Source: Epichloe hybrida
Lineage: Eukaryota > Ascomycota > Sordariomycetes > Hypocreales > Clavicipitaceae
Assembly: GCA_019022495.1 (NCBI GenBank)
Contig: JAFEKR010000016.1
Coordinates: 620,001-684,000 of the forward strand
Length of the DNA: 64,000 bases
Reading direction: 5' to 3'
In this document: piece by piece, positions 24,417 through 34,490 of the stretch
Numbering within the stretch: position 1 is the first letter of the stretch
Layout of the letters: every line of letters starts with the position of its first letter
Program-made: the position numbers and the translations under genes
Notes under the pieces: generated by a model
The model's input: only the letters and a program-made list of their open reading frames with translations
What the model was told of the DNA's origin: nothing
The model's database searches: none

Positions 24417-24619
24417 TATTAAGGTAGGGATAAAAAAGGATAATAGAAAGCGTTTTATTTAGTTAATTAGAGGTATAGACAGCACCTAACTTTTGTACCT
24501 AAAAGGTACATAGTGCGCTATGGTAATAACTAGTCTACGGAGGTACTTCTAATACATCGTATCCACTAATGTCTGACCTCGCGTTTTATCCCTGTCAATA
24601 CGCGCTGCCCCCATACAAC
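24417..24619 (-). repeat. LTR2, truncated (203 of 231 bp)
   Basis: Starts tattaagg (mutated tgtcaagg) and stops at catacaac, so 28 bp present at the end of the other LTRs are missing. Its last 100 bp or so are almost free of RIP changes. LTR3 follows without any spacer. Confidence 0.88.
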
Positions 24620-24850
24620 TGTCAAGGTAGGGATGAAAAAGGATGATAGAAAGCGTTCTATTTGGTCAATTAGAGGTGCAGATAGCACCTGACTTTTGTA
24701 CCTAAAAGGTACATAGTGCGCTATGGTAATAACTAGTCTACGGAGGTACTTCTAATATATTATATTTACTAATGTCTAACCTTGCGTTTTATCCCTATTA
24801 ATATGCGCTGCCCTTATATAACCTATACTTTAAGGGAGCTCTCCCTAACA
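24620..24850 (-). repeat. LTR3 (231 bp), 3' LTR of copy B
   Basis: Begins with intact tgtcaagg directly after the truncated LTR2 and ends ctaaca. The opening 70 bp or so are nearly unmutated. Followed by cacccccctt, the complement of a polypurine tract. Confidence 0.9.
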
Positions 24851-27800
24851 CACCCCCCTTAGCTAAGATATCTATTAAAGCTAAAGATTATAGGTATAAG
24901 AAGAGATTGTAATAATTTTCTAGTGTTATAATTAAGCGGGAATTTCCTATAAGCTAATCTAGTGATAGAATTCCTTGTGTATCTGCCCTAATAAAGGCTT
25001 TATAAAGCTATTAGTAAGCATCTTAGAGGTCTTTAACTAATTTACCTTAATATTACCTAAGGCATATTGCTCTTAAATTCATATTTAATTTATATTAAGA
25101 TACTTTAGACTAGTTTAAAGCCTTCCTTCCTTATATTCTATAATATAAATTATCTACTTATTATTACACTAGATAATTAATAAAGAAGGGACTTATATGC
25201 TAATATTATAAAGTAATTTACCTAGAGATATACACTCTTTTACTCTATAATTTAATATAAAGAGCTTTACTTCTATACTTAAGGTTATTATATAATACTA
25301 CCTCCTAGACTTCTAATTAATTACGGCTTTATATATAATAAAGACATAGCCTTATATTAATTTCTAAGTATTAAGGTTATTACTAAGAGAGGCATTAGTA
25401 CTAGAGAAGGGCATGTTAAAGCTATTTACTCCTAAGTATTAAATACATAGCTTCCTTATATTCTAAGCGTATATTAGAGTAGCCTTTGCAAGCTTAATAT
25501 ACTTTATTAAAAGGTTTGTTATAAAGGAGACTAGCTTTAAAGCTATAAAGGCTATATTAGGTCTTCTAATAATGTAAAGATAGACTAAAGAGCTAATAAT
25601 TACTCTATAGTAATTAATCTCTTTATTAGTAGCCTAACTATTATTTAGAATAATTATAGCTGTTATTAAAGGTATTATAATTAAGCTCTTTAAATTATTA
25701 TTAATAATATTAGGGATAAACTTCTAAGCTATCTTTTAAATATATAATTCCTATAATAACTATATCTCTTTAGTATTATAATTCCTAATGATTTTAATGC
25801 CTAGGAACTACTTTAAATTGCCTTAGTCTTTAATATCTAGACTATTTATTAACTACTTATATAGCTCTTTAAATTCTGCTTTAAATCCGTTTAGAAACAG
25901 CACTATAATATTATTTACATAGAAAAATAGGATAAATCTGCCTTTTGTAAAGATATATAGGTCTTCCTTCCCTTAGATAAAGCTAAGATTTAATAGGAAT
26001 TATATTAGGTATAGAAACTATTATTAAGGAGCTTCCCTTAGCCTATATAATGCTCTAGTTATCTTCTAGAGATAACCTTATGTATTTATACCCTCTAGTG
26101 GCTTATAGAAGATAGGTTCTTTAAGTTTTATATATAAGAAGGCATTCTAAACATTATATTAATGCGTATTAAGATTATTAGTGTAGTAAATAGTAAGTAG
26201 CATATATAAAGATTATAAAGTAAGCGTAGTAGCGTAGTTATTAAGGTTATCCTTTAGTTATTAGTTACCTTAGACTACTATTTAAGCCTTAAACTCTATA
26301 ATAATACCTTTTTTATTAGTTTTATACTTAAAAACCTATCTAAGGTTAATAATTTCCTTAAGATTAAATAATTTATCTAGTATATTCTCCTAGTAGTTTA
26401 AGGATTAAAGCTTTAAAAGCTCCTTTATAATCGCTTCCTTCTAGTAGTTATAATACGCTAAGGCTATTGCCTAGTGATAATGCGTAGGTTCTAGGGGCAT
26501 ATCTTTAATATATAAACTATATTAAGTTCCTTAAAATACTATTAAGAAAGTAAAAGAAAACTATGCTTACCTAGCTTTCCTTATTTCCTTTCTTTAATAT
26601 TTCCTAGTAATAATATTATTTATATTAATACTATTATTATAAGGACTATAATTCTCTATAGCCTTACTGCCTTTTATAGTAAATTTGCTAGTCTTTATAG
26701 TAATTACTATATAATTAGCTATTACCTTACTTATAAATTTATTAATCTTATAAAATAGCGTATTATTACCTTATGCCTAAAGCTCTAAGTTCTTTATAGT
26801 AACTAGCGCTTTCTAAGAGAAGTTAGGAGAGGTTAAAAGTGCACTAGAAAGGTTCTCTTTATCCCCTATTATATAAGGAAGTATTTTTACTTTAAACTAC
26901 TTATTTTCCTAGCCTATAGCTAATAGTAAAGAGATAGGATTATTCTCTTTAAGCTTTATTCTAATAAGATCTTAACTAATCTCCTTATTAAGGTCTTTAG
27001 CTTTAAGCTCTTTAAGTAACTTAATTATTAATATCTTCTCTTATTAAGCTAATTCTAGCTTTTCTTCTAGCTTAAAGAAGGAGTTCTTATTAAACTAAAC
27101 ACACACTAATATAATAACCTTATAATTATAAAGCAAAGGCACCTATATAATATATTATAACTTACCTCTATAACTAATAAGGTATCTAATATAAGCTTTT
27201 TACTTTAACTATAGTATTATATAGTGTGATTTAATATGTTCTAGAGCCTTTGTTATTATTAGAAAAGCCTTATATCTATAAGCTTATAGATATATAATTA
27301 AAGGCTTCTAAACCTCTAATATCTAAGAATAGGCTAGGACTATTTTCTATGCCTAATTTCACTAGAGTTTGTAAGGTATAACCTAATTCCTATAATATTT
27401 AAAGGGTATTCTATTTAGTAAATAAACTACTATATTAAAGACTTTATTATTAAGTTCTAAAGGAAGGTAAGCTTTAAGGCTTAATATATAAGCCTTTTAC
27501 TTAACTACCCCCCTAGATCTCTTTGCCTTTTTGTTTTAACTAGGCATTAAGGGAGCTAAATTATAGACTATAATGCTAGTAAAGGCTATCTTATCTCTTA
27601 TACTCTCTATAAATAAAGCCTTTTTAATATTACTATATAAAAAGCGTAGTTAAACCCTAAATTATATATATAGGAATGTTATTATTATATAGAAGCTATT
27701 ATGAATTTTATCTTTAGTCTTAAATAAATAGAAGAAACGTATTAAGGTTATAAGGTATATAAAAACACACTAATACTAATTACTATTCTAGTAAGGAGAG

Positions 27801-29824
27801 TTATAATACTCTAGATTAACTAAAAGGCTATATTTAGGTCCCTAAGGAAGCCCTTCTAGTGTAACCTATAATCTCTAGCACTTAGCTTTACTTATAGTAT
27901 AGATCTTACACTTTATAAGCTTAGGTTCTATTAATTTAATGCTAAGAGTAGCGTTTATAATCTTTATAAAGGCTTTCTTACCTAGATAACTATATTATTA
28001 ATACTAAAGCTTTATATCTCCTTTTATAGGTAGCCTTAGTGCTTTACTAGTTATAGCGTAAGCCTTTTTTAGGTTATCTAAGAGTATAGATAATATATAA
28101 AGCTTATTAATATTATAAAGCTTAGTAATAGGATACTTTCCTTAGAATAGGAAGCTTTTCTTCTAGTTCTAATAGATCCTTACCTTTATTAGAATTATTA
28201 TAAATACTAGGTTCACGTGGAATTCTAGGATTAGCAAAGTACTTTACACTATAATCCTTCTTAGTCTTTATAATACTAGATTTATAATAGATATATAGAC
28301 TAGTCCTTATCCTAAGGATATATAGATTATGCCTCTAGCTCTAACCTCTATTATAATAGTTCTATTAAACTTAGACTATTTAAACTAATAAATGTTATTA
28401 AAAATATGAATATTAGCTTTAGAATTATAAATAACTATATTCTAATTCCCTTTAGAGCTATTTATAGCGTTTAAAGTTAAATATATAACTTCCCTTAAGG
28501 GTTAAGAGCTTTATAAGCATATAAATAATAATATATTTATAGTTTTCTCTCCTAGAGTCACTATAAGTAAGTTATTTATTAGGTTTTATAAGGGGATAAT
28601 AATATTACCGCTTTTCTCCCTTTTCTCTAGTTTCTAACTTATAGTTTTTAATCTCTCTTATAGGTTTTTCTTTAGATATCTCTTAATATTATCCTTAGAG
28701 TTCTTCCTAACTTCCTAATCCTTAGGAGTAGCCTTTAGCTTATAAAGAGCTTTAAATAAATTATAGGATTCCTACTACTTTAATACATTATAAATGTTAT
28801 AACTAGAGTATCTAGGGCACTTCCTTTGCTCTAATCTATTCTAACTATTTAATTTATTAGTAGTAATAGCATTATTAGCTAATTTTATTATTATTAAGCT
28901 CTAAGGAGCTTTATAGTCTCTTTTAAACTTACTAACTACCTTAAGGAAGCTATTATTCTCTCCTTTATTAAGTAAATTATTCTATTTCTTCTAGAATACC
29001 TTAAATTTACTTTAAAGAGGGATAATAAACTTATATAGTATTATCTCCTTAGTCTATTAAGTCTTAAGATCTAGATAATTTCTCTATAGTACCTCTATTA
29101 TTATAGCTTACTTATACTAATTATAAGTACCTTTAGCTTATAAGTAATTATTAAGGTAATTCTTTATAAGGATAAGTATTTTCTTAGTATTTAGCTTATA
29201 TTAATTATAAAGAAGCTTAAGTATTCTATAGGTATAATATTAAACTAACTCCTTTTCCTTTACTTTAGTATTAAAGTTAAGAGAGTCTTATATATTCTTT
29301 AAAAGGGTCTTATAAATATATTCCCTAATCTTTAGTATTTGCTTTAATAGGTTTATATACTTTATAAGGTTAAATTAAAGCTCTTTATATTTAAAGTTAA
29401 ATTAGTCCTTTATATCTTTATAAGTAATCTTTTAATCTTTAAGAGCATTAGGGTTATCTAGTGTAATCTCTAGTTATAGACCCCTCTAGGGGTATGTAAG
29501 TATTATAGGTTCTTTAAGTAATTTAACCTTATTAGGGTTAATATACTCCTAAACACTATATAATTCTGCGTAGTTCTTAACCTAGGTAAATCACTTAATC
29601 TAATCCTTCTTTAATAATAACACTATATTTAGAGTTTCTTTAGATATTATAAAGGGGAATATATTAGTTAACTAAAGCGTAAGATAAGGGTTTTAACTAA
29701 TTAATATAATAAAGGGGTAATTATCTTATAATATAGGTAAGCGTTAATTAATAATATTTAACAAAGCTTATATCTTTAATAATAATTAATAAAAATAGTA
29801 ATTAAAGCCTCCTAGGCTTATAAC
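24851..29824 (-). mobile_element. Copy B internal region of copia element (4974 bp, degraded)
   Basis: The more complete copy. The minus strand around 27390-27470 reads LPLELNNKVFN and VVYLLNRIP, the integrase C-terminal signature of copia elements; copy A has lost this piece. Reverse transcriptase with a mutated YVDD box lies near 25910-25925. All frames contain many stops from RIP. Confidence 0.88.
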
Positions 29825-30055
29825 TATTAAGGTAGGGATAAAAAAGAATAATAAAAAGCGTTTTATTTAGTTAATTAGAGGTGTAAATAGCACCTAACTT
29901 TTGTACCTAAAAGGTATATAGTGCGCTATGGTAATAACTAGTCTACGGAGGTACTTCTAATACATCGTATTTACTAATGTCTGACCTTACGTTTTATCCC
30001 TGTTAATGCGCGCTGCCCTCATACAACCTATGCTTCAAGGGAGCTCTCCCTGACA
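29825..30055 (-). repeat. LTR4 (231 bp), 5' LTR of copy B
   Basis: Begins tattaagg (mutated) and ends with intact ctccctgaca. The last 110 bp or so are nearly unmutated. Confidence 0.9.
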
Positions 30056-30060
30056 CAAGG
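30056..30060. repeat. Right target-site duplication caagg
   Basis: Direct copy of the five bases at 19481-19485; marks the outer boundary of the composite insertion. Confidence 0.85.
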
Positions 30061-30172
30061 ATATCATATGCATGTACACGAACCGGGAGTCCAGGACTAG
30101 AAGACTTCATCACTGAAACCTGTGATGCCTGCTTCAAGTTCCAAGCTCACATATGATCGGTACACCGCCTAA

Positions 30173-31472
30173 ATGTCGCAAAGTTCACCACCCAAAATGA
30201 GCCAACCCATCGGGCTCCAAGGCGTGGCCAACTTTAGAGACGTTGGACAAACGGTGAATCAATACTTGGGCAGAAAGTAAGGTTCGAGCCTTGCGCAACA
30301 AGAGCGCAGCAACAGGACAGACTTCTAGACCCCATAGCTAGCGTACTTTGCTCATGCGACTAATAAGATATTTCGCCGTCGTGCAGGTTCCTCCGCGAAG
30401 GTGTCTTGCTCCGCTCCGCAAGACCAGGTACATTCGTCGCGTAGCTAAAGCCGTCTCTGCGAACGCGAGATACTGATCCCACTCCTGTTAGACGATGCCT
30501 CCTCGGAAGACAAAGCCCTGATCAAGGATGATCTTGGCATCCGGACCATAATTGATCTTCGAACCAGGTAACGTTCTTCCGACAAGGAACCAGAAACTGA
30601 ATTGTCTAACCATCTAAACATATAACAGAACCGAGCTCATCAAGCATGCGCAGAGATTCCGTCAAAACTCTCAAACTAGCTCCAACGTCTTGTCCCCCTG
30701 GTTCTCCCCCCCACCGAGTCTTCCTCACATCAACGGCATTAAGTACGAAGAGATCAAAGTTACAGGACGCTCCTTTGAAAGACATCTCCTCCGCCAACTA
30801 ACCTGGTCGAGCTTCTTGTGAGATATCCCATGATGACTTACAGTTCATGCAACTAATACAGTCACTTTTGGCGGGATTTCAGCAAAGTCATTCTCTTGTT
30901 CATACTCGGATATCGAATCCATGCCGTCAGGATCATCGCGACAGAGGTGATGCTCCCCCGGGGGCTATCGGGTCTCGGAGTCGACACGGTTGATCATTCA
31001 GGGGCGGAGATTCAAGCCGCTCTTTCGCTGTATACTTGTAAGGGCTCATTGCCTATCTTGGTGCATTGTACGCAAGGTAAAGATAGGACAGGTAGGTCGG
31101 TTCATGTTCTTGCAGAACTAATCTCGAGTGAGGATAAGGGGGGGTTCTCGATTGCCGTAAGGGAAACTGATGTGATTTGAGCGTGTAGGCCTGATCATCA
31201 TTTTGATCTTGATGATACTCGGTGTTCCTCTTGATGCCATCGAACATGACTATTCTCTCACTGACAAGGCTTCAGAGGCAGAGAGGGAGAAGAGGCTAGC
31301 TGAAGTGCGGGAGATTGGGTTGACGGATGAGTGGGTGGCTACATCCCCAGTCATGATCAGTGGGTTGCAGAAGCACTTGCATCTCAAGTACGGTGGTTTG
31401 GAGGCTTATCTGGACGGCGTTGGCTTTGATGCAGATCAGAGAGCTATACTTCGAGAGTTGCTCATGCATTGA
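30173..31472 (+). CDS. Tyrosine/serine protein phosphatase-like protein (Y_phosphatase3 family)
   Basis: A cysteine-dependent phosphatase of the group that includes bacterial PtpB-like enzymes and many fungal paralogs. Some family members also act on phosphoinositides, so the substrate is open. Exons: 30173-30276, 30387-30427, 30492-30567, 30629-30817, 30862-31091, 31189-31472, giving 307 aa. Domain features in order: GVANFRDVG (about residue 17), LLRSARPDDASSEDKALI, GIRTIIDLRT, EVMLPRGLSGLG, and the catalytic loop HCTQGKDRTG with Cys206 and Arg212. Every splice keeps the frame and rebuilds the domain, so the gene appears intact. The ATG at 30173 gives MSQSSPPKMSQP; a second in-frame ATG at 30197 is possible. 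The retrotransposon pair ends 117 bp upstream of the start, so the promoter is probably altered. Confidence 0.85.
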
Positions 31473-31495
31473 TAAAGCCGGTATTTGTAAGTTCC

Positions 31496-31522
31496 AAAAA
31501 AAAAAAAAAAAAAAAAAAAAAA
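31496..31522. repeat. Homopolymer A tract, 27 bp
   Basis: Uninterrupted A run between two convergent genes, 23 bp past the phosphatase stop. Its length should be treated with caution as a sequencing matter. Confidence 0.9.
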
Positions 31523-31573
31523 GGCTTCAGTTTCTTTCAGTCTTTGTATTATTGTTATCGTCTGAGATTTCAT

Positions 31574-32876
31574 CTATTTCTTTCTAAATCGACCTTGCAG
31601 CCAACATCTATACATTTTGAGCTTTTCAGCTCGATTGACCAGCAAGCGACGATCAACGCCGAGGTTCTCGACCTCGAAGTGCGGCACGTTGGCGTTGCAT
31701 GCATTGTCGCGGGCAGCGGCCTCGCCGCACCATATGGCAGCGAGTTCATCCTTGTCAAAGAAATAGACGCGGGTACCGTCCCCTCTGATGTAGAAATTTT
31801 CTTCTAGGTATCGACCTTTGCGAAAGCGAACCTGGGCAAGATCTCCTCTTCCATAGTCTCGGAAGCAGACCAAGCCTCCTGGTTTTAGTACTCTGTGCAC
31901 ATTGTGAACGGCCTTTGCCCATTCGGTTGGTGACAGGGCAGAGAAAATGAAAACCATAATGGCGACATCTACGGATTCTTCTTCGACGTCAGGAGGCAGG
32001 CACTCTCCTGCAACATCCCACACGTCAGCCTGCATGTGATTTGTGTCATACGCTTCATGGTTGCGCATGACCTCAACAGCGGTCTTGGAGAAGTCGCATG
32101 CGTGGATCTTTAGTAGGGGATTTTTGTTGTTGGCAAGGACAGGGAATGCTGTGTTACCGGCGCCAGCGCCGATTTCGAGAATTACTTTAGGCCCAACATT
32201 CTCTTGGGTTACTTCGGCGAGAATAGGGAACTCTTGTTGGAGCCACTTTCGGTTCTTGAAAAAGTTTGCGGTATTGTTCTTGTAGAACTGATTCCACCAC
32301 TTGGCAGGATTGCCATTGAACCTGCCTGCACTCTGGAGTCAGCATGTTACTCTCAACTTCTTTTGTCTCAGAAGAACAAGTTTGCGTAAGGGTCAAAGGT
32401 TTTGAGTGTGTTCAGATGGGAGCGAAAGACTATTGAAGGTGTAGGTCTCATCAGTAGTTTCAGATGAACTATGCATTGCTTGGGGATCATCACAACACGA
32501 GGGCAGTACGCCCGTTATTTTAACAAGTTGTAAAGAAACAAAAAGAATGATGCGACTTACTTTTGTCAAAGTCAGATACTGGAGACTGGCGCTGCATCTC
32601 GAATTGACGCTCAGCGTATTCCTTGTACGCATCGTCAGTCTCAACGTGATCCCAAGCATTGAACTCAAACACGTTGTCCCCTTCGCCGAGAAAGCGACTG
32701 CCAAATTGGAACGGGTCTGTCCGTTTCAAGCTCTTGGCTGGATCGTGTGATCGATGCGAGGGCACTTCTGCAATGGCATCTTTGTCACCGGTGATATCCA
32801 GCGCAGCCAGCTTCTCAAGAGAGGCGGCATTCGTGCCTGCAGCATCCACAGCAGGAATACTGCTTGGCGCAGCCAT
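31574..32876 (-). CDS. TRM140: tRNA(Thr/Ser) N3-methylcytidine methyltransferase (Trm140/METTL2-like)
   Basis: SAM-dependent enzyme expected to form 3-methylcytidine at position 32 of certain tRNAs. Exons 32876-32561 and 32325-31574 give 355 aa. The acceptor at 32326 was chosen because it rebuilds FDKSRFNGNPAKWWNQFYKNN (from about residue 103), the hallmark of this family; other acceptors break the frame. Then come FFKNRKWLQQEFP, the SAM-binding motif VILEIGAGAGNTAFP (about 153-167), HACDFSKTAVEVM, and LSPTEWAKAVHNVHRVLKPGGLVCFRDYGRGDLAQVRF, also typical of Trm140/METTL2/6/8. The protein is the short methyltransferase form; the actin-binding N-terminal extension and frameshift known from S. 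cerevisiae Abp140 are absent. Convergent with the phosphatase (101 bp apart) and divergent from EMC2. Confidence 0.93.
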
Positions 32877-33341
32877 AATACCTGATATGACTGTGAAGTA
32901 ACACAGTCAGATAAACAGGACCTTTGGGGCTACCTGCCCTTGTAGCTGGATTTCTAGCTCTGCTATCGCCGAGCCCAAAAATAAAAGTTGATAGGGGAGG
33001 AAGACGGGAAGTAGCTACTGTGAAAAAGTGCTACGTTGATAAATGTTCGAAGTGCCTTGGTGGGGTGCAAATTTCCGGTCCTCCATGTAATTGGTCAGAC
33101 TGGGCCGGCCTCGGATATTCGCGCCTTCCGTCAGGTTCCTAGCCCAGCTCCTCATGTCGCAAGTGCAACTGTGGGGAGAAAGCCATGAATGAACCTCCAA
33201 ACTTGCATATACAGCTTGTCGACCATTGACCAGATCCTCGATTCTGCCGCGTCGTGTATCAACTCTGACCGTCATTACATTCGGCTTGGATCTATTTGAT
33301 TTCCACGCGGTTTCCTATATCAATCCACGTCATTTCATACC
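32877..33341. promoter_or_regulatory. Bidirectional promoter region TRM140-EMC2
   Basis: 465 bp between divergent start codons, no ORF of note. Both promoters must lie here; I see no specific site I can name. Confidence 0.55.
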
Positions 33342-34490
33342 ATGGCGCTGTCTCTCCTTCACCCAGTCGGCAACCTCTCGCCAGCAGAGACATTGAAGCT
33401 GGCGCAACAAGCGCCCGAAATATTGCGCAAAAACCCGAAGGCCTTTTCGGCGTCGCCTTTTATATCTCTTTTCTCAGTCACGGAAACCGCCGATACTTGG
33501 ACAATGTACGAGAACTTGATGGTTCTGTGTCTACGTACCGGGGACGACGAAGCTGCGCGCGAATGCTTGGAAAGAATAACCATCCGTTTTGGTGACAAAC
33601 ATGAACGCGTATTAGCGCTACAAGGACTTTTCAAAGAGGCCACAGCGTCAAATCATTCCGAGCTGCAGAATATCCTGGATGATTATGATACACTTCTTCG
33701 AGAAAACGACGCCAATATTGTGAGTGGTTGACATCGAAGTAGCGTCTGGCCAAGTAGACCTGATCCCTGACTTCAATGTAGCCAATTCTCAAAAGAAAAG
33801 TAGCGCTGCTCCGATCGCTGGGAAAGCTTCCCGAAGCAATCTCAGCCCTGAACTCTTTCCTCGACACCTGTCCGACGGACCCTGAAGCCTGGAGCGAGCT
33901 GGCGGACATGTACGTCTCGCAGGGCTTATACGCTCAAGCCATTTACGCACTTGAAGAGGTTCTCTTACTCTCACCAAATGCATGGAATGTAAAACTGCAT
34001 CCATTGAAATTATCTTTGGGGCTTGCGAAGTAGGGACTGATTGTAGCGATAGATCCATGCTCGTCTGGGCGAAGTCTCGTTAATGGCTGCCACAAGCGCC
34101 TCAGACGGCGGACCGTTGAAGAATTTCGCTGAAGCTATCAAACGATTCTGTCGAAGTATAGAGCTCTGCGATGATTATTTGCGCGGATACTACGGACTGA
34201 AGCTTGTAAGTTACCAAACACTCATTCCATACTGCTCACTCACTAAACCATGCGACCAGGCAACCGACAAGCTTCTAGAAGCTGCACCTAAGTCAAAAAA
34301 GGATGTTGAAGGTTTTTTTCTACCAAGTCAAGAAACTACCGAGAAACTAAATCGAGCAGCCACCGAGAAGCTGGGAGAGATTGTTCGTCGAAATAAAGCC
34401 CAAGAAAAACTTTGGCAAGGATACAATGCTGGTGAGATCGCAGCAGCCCAGGAACTTTTAGCCAGCTCATTTGCGAAGATCGTGCGGTAA
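33342..34490 (+). CDS. EMC2: ER membrane protein complex subunit 2 (EMC2, TPR protein)
   Basis: Cytosolic TPR subunit of the ER membrane protein complex, which inserts tail-anchored and multipass proteins. Exons 33342-33719, 33782-33988, 34053-34205, 34260-34490, all phase 0, give 322 aa. Tetratricopeptide-like helices can be read throughout: MYENLMVLCLRTGDDEAARECLERI, PILKRKVALLRSLGKLPEAISALNSFL, AWSELADMYVSQGLYAQAIYALEEVLLLSPNAWNIHARLGEVSL, and KRFCRSIELCDDYLRGYYGLKL. The WSELADMY and LEEVLLLSP segments are characteristic of EMC2 (S. pombe Oca3, human TTC35). The third acceptor was placed at 34052 (gatag) since it continues the TPR helix in frame. Introns are short (62, 64 and 54 bp). Confidence 0.93.

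Larger units (their letters stand above)
19486..30055 (-). mobile_element. Tandem pair of RIP-mutated Ty1/copia LTR retrotransposons
   Basis: A 10.57-kb insertion. Four direct repeats (LTRs) begin TGTCA and end TGACA where unmutated. The block is bounded by a single 5-bp duplication, caagg, at 19481-19485 and 30056-30060. The order is LTR1, internal A (4700 bp), LTR2, LTR3, internal B (4974 bp), LTR4. The sense strand is minus: reverse transcriptase is readable on it, with the catalytic YVDD box seen as FYVNNII near 20775-20790 and the downstream NLKWFLGIKI motif. A purine tract (AAGGGGGG on minus) abuts the LTR1 and LTR3 sides as expected for 3' LTRs. Both copies are full of stops and TpA, with CpA nearly absent, as after RIP. 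No ORF of 60 codons survives. Order and motifs fit Ty1/copia, not Ty3. Confidence 0.93.

Noticed and set aside
19717..29824. Possible CRISPR-like or satellite array in the AT-rich block
   Set aside because: The repetition is two long copies of one element with LTRs; there are no short regularly spaced repeats.
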